From CAVQYV01 sp963718295 [NCBI: uncultured Methylomirabilota bacterium] (GTDB taxonomy: Bacteria > Methylomirabilota > Methylomirabilia > CAVQYV01): a stretch of DNA of 64,000 nt. Made by a program: the position numbers and the translations under genes. The stretch is from NCBI GenBank assembly GCA_963718295.1, contig CAVQYV010000004.1:310001-374000 (forward strand), read 5' to 3'. The notes below the pieces were generated by a model. It was not told where the DNA came from. It ran no database searches and saw only the letters and a program-made list of their open reading frames with translations. Numbering within the stretch: the first letter of the stretch is position 1; each line of letters starts with the position of its first letter. Shown here one piece after another: positions 17,726 to 27,159 of this stretch.

Positions 17726-18157
17726 TTGCAGGCACTTGGGAAACACCTATTGGTTGAGTTACATGGATGTGACCCAGATGCGCTCAAGAGCATTGACTTG
17801 ATACGCGAGGCGATGGTCACTGCAGCCAAGATAGCAAACGCCACCATCATCGGGGTCAGCTTTCACGAATTCTCTCCCTTTGGTATTAGTGGGGTGGTGG
17901 TGATTGCGGAATCCCATCTCTCGATCCATACTTGGCCCGAATACCGGTACGCTGCGGTGGATATATTTACTTGTGGAGATCAACTGAAGCCGGAAGTTGC
18001 AGTGGATTATATTACCCTGCAGCTCAAGTCCAAGAATGTCTCGGTGGTGGAAGTCAGACGGGGATTGATTGGCAAGAATGTGGGGAGACTCCCTCACAAA
18101 ATCGGATCCAGCGAGGAAAAGGCGCATGCCGATAAAGAATTATCGTTGGCTTATTGA
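17726..18157 (+). CDS. speD: S-adenosylmethionine decarboxylase proenzyme
   Basis: This 143-residue protein is the short bacterial class of AdoMet decarboxylase, which supplies the aminopropyl donor for polyamine synthesis. It self-cleaves between Glu62 and Ser63 (AESHLSIHTWPE) to form its pyruvoyl cofactor. His68 and Cys83 (DIFTCG) are in place. This numbering equals that of the Thermotoga enzyme and supports the TTG start at 17726, which has an AGGGGG ribosome site. It is the first gene of a polyamine operon: the aminopropyltransferase start lies inside its last 32 bp, and arginine decarboxylase follows. The tail after GRLPHKIG is slightly longer than usual. Confidence 0.95.
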   Translation: MQALGKHLLVELHGCDPDALKSIDLIREAMVTAAKIANATIIGVSFHEFSPFGISGVVVIAESHLSIHTWPEYRYAAVDIFTCGDQLKPEVAVDYITLQLKSKNVSVVEVRRGLIGKNVGRLPHKIGSSEEKAHADKELSLAY

Positions 18158-19049
18158 GGCGCAAAGCCCGGAGGAGGCTCACCTCGTCTCGATCCAGAAT
18201 GTTCTCTACTCAGGCCATACGGAATTCCAGAGTATGGATATCATCGAGCTGGGAAGCTACGGAAAATGCCTGGTGTTGGATGGAAGGATTCAGTCCACCA
18301 TGGCGGATGAGTTCATCTATCATGAGGCATTGGTGCACCCGGCCATGGTTGCTCATCCCAGCCCCCAGCAGGTCTTCATTATCGGCGGGGGTGAGGGTGC
18401 CACCCTGCGGGAGGCGTTGAGACATCGCTCGGTAAGCAGGGCACTGATGGTGGATATCGATCGGGAGGTGGTTTTCAAGTGCCGGGAGTTGCTTCCGGAA
18501 TTCCATCAGGGCTGCTTTGACGATCCCCGGGCCGATCTCAGATTCCTGGATGCCCGTAAGTACCTCGAGGAGACCTCCGAGACCTTTGATGTAATCCTCA
18601 TCGACATCTCGGAGCCGGTGCAAGAAGGCCCTGCCTACCTCCTTTTCACCAGGGAATTCTATGAGGTGGTGAAGGAGCGGCTCAATCGACCGGGCCTGAT
18701 CGCCTTGCAGGCGGGAAGTGCTACATGTGTGGGCGGGGAATGCTTTCCCGCCTTGTATAGCACCTTGAGATCGGTCTTCTCATCAGTCAGCCCCTATGTG
18801 GTTTCGATCCCCAGCTTCGGGGTTCCCTGGGGCTTTTGCATGGCCTCGCCGGATGAAGGGATGGATCCCTTTTCCCTGCCATCCCTGGACAGGCTGCTGG
18901 CTTCCCGCATCGAGGACCATGACCGGCTGCGTTTCTACGATTCCTTGTCCCACCAGAGCATCTTCTCTCTTCCCAAGCATGTCCGGGCCCGCCTTGCCCA
19001 AGAGCCTCGAATCATCGAGGATAATGCCCCTCTCTTCACCTACCGTTGA
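18126..19049 (+). CDS. Polyamine aminopropyltransferase, ACL5/thermospermine synthase-like
   Basis: This 307-residue spermidine-synthase-fold enzyme moves an aminopropyl group from decarboxylated AdoMet to a polyamine. Visible motifs are IIGGGEGATLREAL (cofactor loop), MVDIDREVV and DARKYLEE. The gate-region motif reads DISEPVQEGPAYLLFT, in place of the D-S-x-D-P-x-G-P of classical SpeE. As I recall, this ExxEGPxxxLxT form and the C-terminal LRFYD...IFSLPKHVR stretch are characteristic of the ACL5 (thermospermine synthase) subgroup. The ATG at 18126 follows GAGGAAAAGG and overlaps speD by 32 bp. The next gene makes agmatine, so the acceptor could be agmatine, putrescine or spermidine. The fold is certain; the product is inferred. 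Confidence 0.88.
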   Translation: MPIKNYRWLIEAQSPEEAHLVSIQNVLYSGHTEFQSMDIIELGSYGKCLVLDGRIQSTMADEFIYHEALVHPAMVAHPSPQQVFIIGGGEGATLREALRHRSVSRALMVDIDREVVFKCRELLPEFHQGCFDDPRADLRFLDARKYLEETSETFDVILIDISEPVQEGPAYLLFTREFYEVVKERLNRPGLIALQAGSATCVGGECFPALYSTLRSVFSSVSPYVVSIPSFGVPWGFCMASPDEGMDPFSLPSLDRLLASRIEDHDRLRFYDSLSHQSIFSLPKHVRARLAQEPRIIEDNAPLFTYR

Positions 19050-19067
19050 GAAAGCCCGCCCCAGAGG

Positions 19068-20531
19068 ATGACCTCGGAAAGGCAGTATAAGACCCCCCTG
19101 TTCGATGCCTTGGTGAGCCTTGCGGAATCGCGTAAGGTATCGTTCCATACTCCCGGCCATAAGAGTGGAAAGGGCATCTCCACCCGGTTCAAGAAATTCG
19201 TGGGCCCCAAGATTTTCAGCATTGATCTCACTACGTTGGATGAGGTGGACTGCCTGCAAAAGCCGGTGGGAGTGATAAAAGAGGCCCAGGAGCTTGCGGC
19301 CGAGGCCTATGGTGCGGATCAGTCCTTCTTTCTGGTCAACGGCTCTACGGTGGGAAACCACGCCATGGTCCTGGCTACCTGCAATCCGGGAGACGAAGTC
19401 GTGGTGGCGAGAAATGCCCACAAGTCCATCTTGACCGGAATCATCTTGGCCGGGGCGATCCCCTATTTCTTCATGCCCGACTGGGGTCATGATCTGGGGA
19501 TACCGCTCAATGCCGCGCCAGAGCAGGTCAGGCCTGCCCTGGAAAGCCATCCTCGCGCGAAGGCCTTGGTCCTCACCAGTCCCAATTATTATGGGGTGAC
19601 TGCGGATCTTCCCCGCATCTTGGCAGAGGCGAAGGAGAGGGGAACGCTCATCCTGGTTGATGAGGCCCATGGCCCTCACCTTCATTTCCATCCCCGTCTG
19701 CCTCCATCTGCCCTGTCGGCAGGGGCCGATCTCTGTGTGCAGAGTACCCACAAGATCCTGGGGGGAATGACCCAAAGCTCCATGCTCCATGTGAAGGGCG
19801 ATCGGATCGATCTGGCCCGCCTTCAAGGCGTGCTCCAACTGATGCAAAGCACCAGCCCCTCCTATGTCCTCATGGCATCGCTGGATTTGGCACGAATGCA
19901 GATGGCTACCGAGGGTAATAAGCTCCTGGAGAAGGCGATTCATCTGGCTGAGGAGGCGAGGGCCCAAATCAAGCGGATCGGGGGAGTCTCGTGTTTTGGG
20001 AGGCCCGAGATCCAGGCAAAGGAGGGGTTCGATCTGGATGTGACGAAATTGACCATTTCCACCAGAGCCCTGGAATTGACCGGCTTTCAGGCCTCATCCT
20101 TCCTCAATAGCGAATCGGATGTACAGGTGGAGATGGCGGACTTGTATAATCTGCTGGTGATCGTGAGCATTGGCGATCGAAAGGACGATCTATCCCGTCT
20201 GGTCAGCGGCCTGGAGAGGATTTCCCTGAGGTACGGTCGAAAGAAGGAGGGGCCCATTCCCGTCATATTTCCCCCTAGCCCCAGCCCCCTGCGGCTGTCT
20301 CCGCGAGAGGCCTATTTCGCCCCTTATCGTTATGTGGATCTGAAGGAGGCGGTGGGAGAGATCAGCTCTGATATCATTACTATCTACCCACCGGGTATCC
20401 CACTCCTGGTTCCCGGAGAGGAGATCCAAGGGGAGATCGCCGAATATCTCCAAGCCATGGGCAGCAAAGGGGCAAGGGTGGACGGTCTGAGGGAGGCCCC
20501 CTCGTCGCAGATCCGGGTCGTTGCCCATTGA
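19068..20531 (+). CDS. speA: Arginine/lysine/ornithine decarboxylase, SpeA-like
   Basis: This 487-residue PLP enzyme of the short Orn/Lys/Arg decarboxylase group (as in Bacillus SpeA) has VSFHTPGHKSGKG at the N-terminus, VNGSTVGNHAM for phosphate binding, VDEAHGPHLHFHP, and the PLP lysine in QSTHKILGGMTQ. The C-terminal domain with IITIYPPGIPLLVPGE is complete. It most likely turns arginine into agmatine; lysine or ornithine cannot be excluded. It follows the aminopropyltransferase by 18 bp in one operon. No agmatinase or agmatine deiminase is in the window. Confidence 0.85.
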   Translation: MTSERQYKTPLFDALVSLAESRKVSFHTPGHKSGKGISTRFKKFVGPKIFSIDLTTLDEVDCLQKPVGVIKEAQELAAEAYGADQSFFLVNGSTVGNHAMVLATCNPGDEVVVARNAHKSILTGIILAGAIPYFFMPDWGHDLGIPLNAAPEQVRPALESHPRAKALVLTSPNYYGVTADLPRILAEAKERGTLILVDEAHGPHLHFHPRLPPSALSAGADLCVQSTHKILGGMTQSSMLHVKGDRIDLARLQGVLQLMQSTSPSYVLMASLDLARMQMATEGNKLLEKAIHLAEEARAQIKRIGGVSCFGRPEIQAKEGFDLDVTKLTISTRALELTGFQASSFLNSESDVQVEMADLYNLLVIVSIGDRKDDLSRLVSGLERISLRYGRKKEGPIPVIFPPSPSPLRLSPREAYFAPYRYVDLKEAVGEISSDIITIYPPGIPLLVPGEEIQGEIAEYLQAMGSKGARVDGLREAPSSQIRVVAH

Positions 20532-20559
20532 GCATCGGGGGGTGACAGGAAGTTTTCCA

Positions 20560-20588
20560 TTGCGTTTTCCGCAGTAATGGCTTATACA
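20560..20588 (+). promoter_or_regulatory. Possible promoter for secDF
   Basis: TTGCGT (20560-20565), a 17-bp spacer, then TATACA (20583-20588). It lies in the 249-bp gap after the arginine decarboxylase and would give secD a leader of about 185 nt. Both boxes are imperfect. Confidence 0.4.
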
Positions 20589-20780
20589 AAATAGGCCTGT
20601 GTCAGGTGGGCCTCGCGCGGCCGCTTTCCGCTGTGGCCCGATCCCCTATTGCAGAGTTCGGAAACAGAGTGAGGGTAGCGTGAAGATGGGGCATCCCTGG
20701 GTTCCGTTTCAAGGCAGCGACCGGGAGATGATGCCCCGATCCATGAATTAGCATACTCTTGTTGGCGTAGGAGGTAGAGG

Positions 20781-22385
20781 GTGAAAAAGACGATCAAATG
20801 GAGGGCCATCCTCTTGGCATTTACCACCGCACTGGCCTTGGTCTATGTCCTGCCTTCGTTACCCGGATTTAAGGTCTTCCCAACTTGGTGGCGAGATCAT
20901 CTCCCCCACGATAAGCTGAAATTGGGATTGGACTTGCAGGGAGGGATGCACCTGGTCATGGAGGTGGATGCGGACAAGGCGGTGGAGAATGCCACCGAGC
21001 GATGGACCAATGAGATCAAGGCCTCCTTTGAAAAGGAGAAGATCGGGCTGGAACGAGTCGTTCGGGAGGGCCAGGATAGGATTCGCCTGAAGGTCGCGAA
21101 ATCAGAGCAGCGGGATGCAGCCTCCAAGCGGATCTCCGACATCGGCGTCTTGGACGCATCCCCCACTGCCGATCCCTCGGAGATGCTCCTCACATTGAAG
21201 CCTAACGAGGTCAAGCGGCTCCAGGAGTATGCGGTGCGTCAGTGTCTGGAGACGATTCGCAACCGGGTGGATCAGTTCGGGGTATCCGAGCCCCACATCG
21301 TGCCCGAGGGGGAGCGGCGTATCGTGGTCCAACTCCCCGGGGTCAAGGACCCCCAGCGTGCAGTGGAGTTGATCGGCAAGACCGCCCTCTTGGAGTTCAA
21401 GCTGGTGGATGAAAGGACCGGCGACAGCAACATGATGCAGGAGGCGCTCGCTGGCCGTCCCCCTGCCGATACGGAAATCCTTTACCAGAAGACCACCGAT
21501 GCCAAAGGAAACGTGAGCTCGGTTCCCTTCCTCATGGAGAAGAAGACTCTCCTCACCGGAGATGCGATCACGTCGGCGGAGGTGGCGATCGGGCACGAAA
21601 TGAACGAACCCTATGTCTCAATGGAATTTGATAAGGTGGGGGCCAAGATTTTCTCCGATATCACCGGCGCCAATGTGAATCGCCGTCTGGCCATCATCCT
21701 GGACAACAATATCTACTCTGCCCCCCGCATCAACGAGAAGATCCCGAGCGGCAAGGCCCAGATCACCGGGCGATTCAGCATGGAGGAGGCCAGAGATCTG
21801 GCGATCGTTCTGCGGGCGGGAGCCCTTCCGGCGCCGGTGAAGATCATCGCCAATGTCACCGTGGGGCCCTCATTGGGCCAGGACTCGATCCGGAAGGGCC
21901 TGCGGGCCACCTTGGTAGGGTCGGCATTGGTGCTGCTGTTCATGGTCTTCTATTATCGTGTCTCAGGGGCCGTGGCCGATTTCGCCCTCCTCTTGAACAT
22001 AATCATGTTGATGGGGGCCCTGTCCTGGTTTCGAGCGACTCTCACCCTGCCCGGGATCGCGGGCATCGCGCTCACTATTGGCATGGCCGTGGACACCAAT
22101 GTCTTGATGTTCGAGCGGATCCGAGAGGAATTACGCATGGGTAAGACAACGCGCTCGGCCATCGATAACGGATACACCAAAGCCTTCCTTACCATTTTAG
22201 ACTCCCATGTTACCACCCTGATCACGGCCGTGGTCCTCTTCCAGTTTGGAACCGGACCGATCAAGGGCTTCGCGGTCTCCCTCAGTCTGGGTGTCCTGAT
22301 CAATCTCTTCACCGCCTTGGTCGGAACCAAGACCGTCTTGGACTGGATGACCACTAAATGGGAGATGAAGAAGATCAGTGTTTGA
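20781..22385 (+). CDS. secD: Protein translocase subunit SecD
   Basis: This 534-residue inner-membrane protein works with SecF and the SecYEG channel and uses the proton gradient to finish protein export. It has an N-terminal TM (ILLAFTTALALVYVLPS), the D1 motif LKLGLDLQGGMHL, a large periplasmic domain (residues about 40-370) and a C-terminal block of TM helices with GIAGIALTIGMAVDTNVL. The GTG start at 20781 follows GGAGG. secF follows after 108 bp, with a small GGGCCC/GGGCCC hairpin between. The yajC gene that often precedes secD is not here; polyamine genes are upstream instead. Confidence 0.97.
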   Translation: MKKTIKWRAILLAFTTALALVYVLPSLPGFKVFPTWWRDHLPHDKLKLGLDLQGGMHLVMEVDADKAVENATERWTNEIKASFEKEKIGLERVVREGQDRIRLKVAKSEQRDAASKRISDIGVLDASPTADPSEMLLTLKPNEVKRLQEYAVRQCLETIRNRVDQFGVSEPHIVPEGERRIVVQLPGVKDPQRAVELIGKTALLEFKLVDERTGDSNMMQEALAGRPPADTEILYQKTTDAKGNVSSVPFLMEKKTLLTGDAITSAEVAIGHEMNEPYVSMEFDKVGAKIFSDITGANVNRRLAIILDNNIYSAPRINEKIPSGKAQITGRFSMEEARDLAIVLRAGALPAPVKIIANVTVGPSLGQDSIRKGLRATLVGSALVLLFMVFYYRVSGAVADFALLLNIIMLMGALSWFRATLTLPGIAGIALTIGMAVDTNVLMFERIREELRMGKTTRSAIDNGYTKAFLTILDSHVTTLITAVVLFQFGTGPIKGFAVSLSLGVLINLFTALVGTKTVLDWMTTKWEMKKISV

Positions 22386-22493
22386 GGGTATCATTCGCCA
22401 GGGCCCTCCGTTGGGCCCGCATTGTGGGTTGCAGCACATTAAGTCCATTATGGAGCTCTCGCCTCCGGCTTTGAGGAGAGATGGGGAGGATCG

Positions 22494-23423
22494 ATGATCG
22501 AAATCCTGGGAAAGACCAAGATCGACTTCATGGGAAAGCGCTATTATTCCTTTGCCCTTTCCGGCTTTCTAATTCTCTTGGGCCTCTTCGCCATCATTCA
22601 AGTAGTCCGAGGACATGCCAATTTGGGCATCGAATTCGCAGGAGGCACCTCGGTGAAGTTGAAGTTCGACGGCCCGGTGGAGGTGGGGCAGGTGAGGGAT
22701 GCCCTGGGCAAGGGCGACATCCCGGAGTTCAATCTGCAGCAGTTCTCCGATAGCTCCCGGGTCCTGGTCCACGTCAAGAAAGAATTCGTCCAGCAGGCGC
22801 GGATGGTGGACCGGATTCAGGATGTCCTAAAACAGCACCTCCCGAACAAGAATTTTATCATCGAGGGGAGCGATGAGGTCGGTCCCGCGATCGGAAAAGG
22901 ACTACGTAGATCCGCGACGTGGGCGATCGCCCTGTCGATGCTCGGAATCCTAATCTATATCGCCTGGCGGTTCGAGTTCCGTTTCGGTATTGCCGCCACT
23001 ATCGCCACCCTCCATGATGTCCTGGCAGTGTTTGGGGTCTTTTATCTGATGGGAAAGGAGATCAATCTCCTGCTCGTGACCGCCCTGCTGACCCTGGCGG
23101 GATACTCCCTGAGCGACACGGTTGTAGTTTTCGACCGAATTCGGGAAAATCTGAGGTCCCGGCGCAAAGACCCATTGGCTGCGTTGATCAATTCCAGCAT
23201 CAACGAGGTCCTCTCTCGCACTATGGTCACCGGCCTCACCGTATTCCTGGTCATCCTCGCCTTCCTCTTTCTGGCAGGGGAGGTCCTCCATGACTTCTCT
23301 CTCGCTATATGCATGGGGATCATTGTGGGGACCTTTTCATCGATCTTCGTGGCCAGCGCCCTGGTATTGGAATGGCATGCGAAGGTCCGGGTGAAGCCAG
23401 CCCGCACCGGCAAGAGGCGATAA
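22494..23423 (+). CDS. secF: Protein translocase subunit SecF
   Basis: This 309-residue partner of SecD has one N-terminal TM (YSFALSGFLILLGLFAI), the motif GIEFAGGTSVKL, and a C-terminal TM bundle containing AGYSLSDTVVVFDRIREN, the conserved family signature. SecD and SecF form one RND-like unit in the inner membrane. A GGGGAGG ribosome site precedes the ATG. recJ begins 12 bp after its stop, so the three genes are probably one transcript. Confidence 0.97.
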   Translation: MIEILGKTKIDFMGKRYYSFALSGFLILLGLFAIIQVVRGHANLGIEFAGGTSVKLKFDGPVEVGQVRDALGKGDIPEFNLQQFSDSSRVLVHVKKEFVQQARMVDRIQDVLKQHLPNKNFIIEGSDEVGPAIGKGLRRSATWAIALSMLGILIYIAWRFEFRFGIAATIATLHDVLAVFGVFYLMGKEINLLLVTALLTLAGYSLSDTVVVFDRIRENLRSRRKDPLAALINSSINEVLSRTMVTGLTVFLVILAFLFLAGEVLHDFSLAICMGIIVGTFSSIFVASALVLEWHAKVRVKPARTGKRR

Positions 23424-23435
23424 GTCAGATCACCC

Positions 23436-25145
23436 ATGGCAAAAAGGTGGCGTCTGCCGGAGGCGGATCCGGGAGGGGCGGCTCAGATCGCCCAAGACCT
23501 GAATATACATCCTCTGCTGGCTCAGATCCTCCTCAATCGAGGCTTGAGATCTCCCTCCGAGGCCCGATCCTTTCTCTATCCCTCCCTGAAAGACCTGCAT
23601 TCTCCCTCCCTGCTCAAGGACATTGAGCAGGGAGTCGGCCGCATCCGTTTGGCCCTTTCTCGCTCCGAGAAGATCCTCCTGTACGGAGATTATGATGTAG
23701 ATGGCATCACCGGAACCGCCCTTCTCTGGTTGCTACTGCGCCAATTGGGAGGCGAGGTCATCCATTACTTTCCCCATCGGGTACGGGAGGGATATGGAAT
23801 CCAGGAGGAGGTGATTCGCTGGTCGAAGCGAGAAGGGGTGGGATTGATCGTCGCCATCGACCAGGGTATCAGTGCCTGGCGCGAGGTGGAGTTGGCGGGT
23901 GGCTTGGACATCGACATGATTATCTGCGATCACCATCTGCCGGGAGAGAAGACCCCGGCGGCCTCGGCGGTCCTCAATCCCCAGCAGGCGGATTGCCCTT
24001 ATCCCTTCAAGCCTCTGGCCGCTGCCGGAGTGGTCTTTAAGATGTGCCAGGCCCTGGCGGGGGCGGCGGGTGCAGAGGGATGGATGGACCAACACCTGGA
24101 TCTGGTCGCCCTGGGGACGATTGCAGATCTGGTTCCTCTCAGGGGAGAGAATCGGGTCTTCGCCCAGTTTGGGCTGGCTCAGTTGCAGAATTCCCAGAAG
24201 AGGGGAATTCAGGCCCTCCTCGAAACCTCCAGACTCTCCGCCTCTTCATTGAAGTCAGGCCACATCGCTTTTATCTTGGCCCCGAGGCTCAATGCGGCGG
24301 GGCGAATGCGTGAGGCGGAATTGGCTTTTCGATTGTTAACCACCGAATCCGCTTCTGAGGCAGCCCGATCCGCCCGGATCTTGGAGGAGTTGAATCGGGA
24401 CCGGCAGGAGTTGGAGAGGAGGATGTTGGAGGAGGCAACGGGGATGGTAAAGGCCCGGGGAGATTTGCCCAAGGGGATCTGTTTGCACTCGGAGCATTGG
24501 CATCCGGGGGTGATCGGAATCCTGGCCTCCCGGCTGGTGGATGCCTATCATCGTCCCTCGATCATTATTTCCTTGGATGGGGATCGGGGAAGGGGCTCGG
24601 CACGCAGCATTCCCGAATTTCCCATCAATCAGGCTCTGGAGGATTGTCGTGGCCTCCTAGAGGGCTTTGGGGGCCATTCGCTGGCCGCAGGATTTGCGAT
24701 CCGCCGTGAAAACCTCGCTGCCTTCAGGGAACGATTTGAAGAGATCGTTCGGTCCTCTCTGACCGATGACAATTATCTTCCCACCCTCTTTGTGGATGGA
24801 GAGGTTTCCCTGGAGGATCTTTCTCTGAATCTGATGAGGGAGATGAAAAGGCTGGAGCCTTATGGACTGGGAAACCCGGAGCCCACCTTGGCCTGTAAAG
24901 GATTGCAGGTCATGAAATATCCCCGGCGGGTGGGGGAAAACGGAGATCACCTGAAGATCAGGGTGCGGCAGAAAGGCAAGATCCTGGAGGCGATCGGGTT
25001 TGGCATGGGTGACCTTTACGGGGATCTCGAAAACTCGGCACAGCCGATTGATCTGGCCTTTTGCCCCACGGTGAACACCTATCAGGGTAATCCATCCCTT
25101 CAATTGCGAATCAAAGACCTGCAGTTGGCGCCGTCCCAAATTTAG
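23436..25145 (+). CDS. recJ: Single-stranded-DNA-specific exonuclease RecJ
   Basis: This 569-residue 5'-3' single-strand exonuclease is used in recombination and mismatch repair. The DHH phosphoesterase motifs are present: YGDYDVDGITG (motif I), VAIDQGIS (motif II), ICDHHLPGE (DHH, motif III) and ALGTIADLVPL (motif IV). The DHHA1 domain has GFGGHSLAAGF, and the C-terminal OB domain ends at LRIKDLQLAP. Motif II has Gln where Cys or Asn is more common (VDCG or VDNG), but the catalytic Asp remains. The secDF-recJ order is known from deltaproteobacteria. Confidence 0.96.
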   Translation: MAKRWRLPEADPGGAAQIAQDLNIHPLLAQILLNRGLRSPSEARSFLYPSLKDLHSPSLLKDIEQGVGRIRLALSRSEKILLYGDYDVDGITGTALLWLLLRQLGGEVIHYFPHRVREGYGIQEEVIRWSKREGVGLIVAIDQGISAWREVELAGGLDIDMIICDHHLPGEKTPAASAVLNPQQADCPYPFKPLAAAGVVFKMCQALAGAAGAEGWMDQHLDLVALGTIADLVPLRGENRVFAQFGLAQLQNSQKRGIQALLETSRLSASSLKSGHIAFILAPRLNAAGRMREAELAFRLLTTESASEAARSARILEELNRDRQELERRMLEEATGMVKARGDLPKGICLHSEHWHPGVIGILASRLVDAYHRPSIIISLDGDRGRGSARSIPEFPINQALEDCRGLLEGFGGHSLAAGFAIRRENLAAFRERFEEIVRSSLTDDNYLPTLFVDGEVSLEDLSLNLMREMKRLEPYGLGNPEPTLACKGLQVMKYPRRVGENGDHLKIRVRQKGKILEAIGFGMGDLYGDLENSAQPIDLAFCPTVNTYQGNPSLQLRIKDLQLAPSQI

Positions 25146-25470
25146 TCCCCAATTTAGCCTTGACCCCTTTGAATCAAGGGTGTAATCTGTCTATTAGTAA
25201 GATGTAGCACGTGACTTGTCGTTTCCTTTCCTTTGGCTGATCCAAACCTTGGCAGAAAGAATACCGGTCTCCTGAATCCGATTTCTCAGTCCCACCGGGG
25301 GTCCTTCTCTTCATCTTGGGGAGAGATCCTTTCGGTGCGGGTTCGACTGTAATTGAGAAGGGGAGGGAGGTGAAGACAGATCTGTCGGCGTGGATGGATA
25401 ATGGTGGGGTCTCGGAGAATGAAGGCCCTGCCGTGAGGCTCTAACTCGAAAGGAAGGAGTAAGGGAATCC
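25146..25470. other. Intergenic region between recJ and the cyclase gene
   Basis: 325 bp with no supported gene. A possible weak promoter, TTGACC (25160) with TAATCT (25183) at 17 bp, overlaps a short CCTTGA/TCAAGG hairpin without a T-run. Just before the cyclase gene is a good ribosome site, AAGGAAGGAG. A tRNA-like GGTTCGACT was checked and is not part of a tRNA. Confidence 0.5.
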
Positions 25471-27105
25471 ATGAAGAAAGCACTGTTTGTCGTGACTGCG
25501 ATCTTTGTGCTCTCGGTATTCGTGGGAACAGCTTCCGCCTACAAGCTCCTCGATTTTAGCCATAAGTGGGAGAACGGAATGCCTGCCTGGGCGGGCAAGT
25601 GGACAGGCTTGGAGATGTGGGGTGGATGCAAATCTCAGATGGAGTGCTACGACAAGGTGGGACCCGGTTTCTACGGCCATGACGTCAAGTTCACCGAGCA
25701 CACCGGCACCCACATGGACAGCCCGTCTCACAATGCCTATGGGTTCTGGAGGATCGATCAGATCCCCATTGATAAATTCGTCGGCAAGGCCGTGATCATG
25801 GACATGCGGCCCTGGGTGAAGGACCAGGACGGCTACGAGGTGAGCCTGGCCAATATCAAGGCCTGGGAGAAGAAGACCGGCTGCGACCTGATGCGGGATG
25901 CAGCCCGCTCCATGGTCTTCATGTGGACCGGCTGGGATAAGTTTTGGTATGACTATATTGAAGGCAAGAACGATCGCTTCGTGGGGGCCAAATTCACCGG
26001 CATCACCGAGGATGCCGCGAAATACCTGGCGGATTGCCGGATCAAGGGCTTCGGCTTCGATACCCTCTCCATCGACACCTACAAGAGGGTTGTGGCGGGA
26101 AAGACCTTGGCCCATAACGCCCTGTTCGGCAACCTCATCTGGGTCATCGAGAATGTCAAGTACGATCCTTCCGTGGCCGACAAGTGGGTTTACGCTGTAA
26201 CGGCGCCCATGAAGATCTTTCAGGGCTCCGGCGCCCCCTGCCGGGTCTTCATCCTGGACGATACCAACGCCAAGGGGCTGGGCGCTTCCTTGTCCTCCAT
26301 GATTGCTCTGGAGAAGAAGATCGCGGCGGCCCCCATGTACGATCTGGCCAACGACGTCCGGAATGGCATGCACATCTGGCAGGGCGTCTTCGGCGGGAAT
26401 TTGGTCGGCGTGGGCGACCTGAACAACTTCAAGGGCATCTACCCCTGGATTGCCTACTACGATGGTGGCTTTTTTGGAAACCAGATCTTCTGCAACGAGC
26501 ACACCGGCACCCATACCGATTCCCCGTCTCATCGCCGGGAAGGGGCCCAGTGGACCCTAGATAAGGTACCCATGCAGCACTGGGCAGCCCCCTGTCTGGT
26601 CGTCAATGCCTCCCGGTACGGCCCGGAGGAAGGGGACTGGATCTTCGACATGAACATGTTCCAGGATTGGATGATGAAGCACCCCAACCTGACCGTCAAG
26701 AAGGGTGACATCGTTTGCTTCTCTCAGGACATGGTTCACAAGTGGGCCCTGCACAATAATGGATTCCACCGTGACTGGGTGACCTACAAATTCCCGGGCA
26801 TCGGTGCCGATGTGGCCAAGTACGTGGCGGATAAGGGCATCGTGGGTGCCCTCACCGATGTGACCAGCATCGATGCCGCCAAAGTTGCCATTTATGGCAA
26901 GGGGAACGATGTAGAAAACAACCCCACGCATATCAACTTGCTCGGCAAGGGCATCTATGTCACCGAGAACGTGGGCGGCGACCTGCAGCAGGCGGCCAAC
27001 TCCAAGGGCTTCGCCTTCGTCATGCCCTGCGTCCAAGCTAAGGATGGCTCGGGCTTCCATTCCCGTATCTGGTACTTCGAGGGCCTGAATATCCCCATCG
27101 AATAG
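25471..27105 (+). CDS. Exported protein with two tandem cyclase domains
   Basis: This 544-residue protein has a clear signal peptide (hydrophobic core, cut after GTASA at about residue 23) and two copies of the cyclase (kynurenine-formamidase-like) domain. Each copy has the metal-binding motif: HTGTHMDSPSH near residue 80 and HTGTHTDSPSH near residue 345. Each is followed by parallel landmarks (KYLADCRIKGFGFDTLSID and KYVADKGIVGALTDVTSID, then ENV). Most family members have one domain of about 210-270 residues and act in the cytoplasm on formyl-kynurenine or isatin. This duplicated, exported form probably acts in the periplasm on an amide, lactone or cyclic imide; the substrate is unknown. 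It stands alone, with a strong hairpin after it. Confidence 0.88.
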   Translation: MKKALFVVTAIFVLSVFVGTASAYKLLDFSHKWENGMPAWAGKWTGLEMWGGCKSQMECYDKVGPGFYGHDVKFTEHTGTHMDSPSHNAYGFWRIDQIPIDKFVGKAVIMDMRPWVKDQDGYEVSLANIKAWEKKTGCDLMRDAARSMVFMWTGWDKFWYDYIEGKNDRFVGAKFTGITEDAAKYLADCRIKGFGFDTLSIDTYKRVVAGKTLAHNALFGNLIWVIENVKYDPSVADKWVYAVTAPMKIFQGSGAPCRVFILDDTNAKGLGASLSSMIALEKKIAAAPMYDLANDVRNGMHIWQGVFGGNLVGVGDLNNFKGIYPWIAYYDGGFFGNQIFCNEHTGTHTDSPSHRREGAQWTLDKVPMQHWAAPCLVVNASRYGPEEGDWIFDMNMFQDWMMKHPNLTVKKGDIVCFSQDMVHKWALHNNGFHRDWVTYKFPGIGADVAKYVADKGIVGALTDVTSIDAAKVAIYGKGNDVENNPTHINLLGKGIYVTENVGGDLQQAANSKGFAFVMPCVQAKDGSGFHSRIWYFEGLNIPIE

Positions 27106-27127
27106 AAGGGGTACCCGACCTCTGAGG

Positions 27128-27159
27128 GCAAAGGGGCTATCTTCGGATAGCCCCTTTGC
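27128..27159 (+). terminator. Strong hairpin after the cyclase gene
   Basis: A perfect 14-bp stem, GCAAAGGGGCTATC (27128-27141) with its complement (27146-27159), is capped by a stable TTCG tetraloop. The T-rich 3' arm ends in CTTTGC without a long U-run. It is probably a terminator that works in both directions, or an mRNA-stabilising 3' end. Confidence 0.75.

Noticed and set aside
25340-25370. tRNA-like T-arm sequence GGTTCGACT
   Set aside because: No matching T-stem, acceptor stem or anticodon arm could be built around it.
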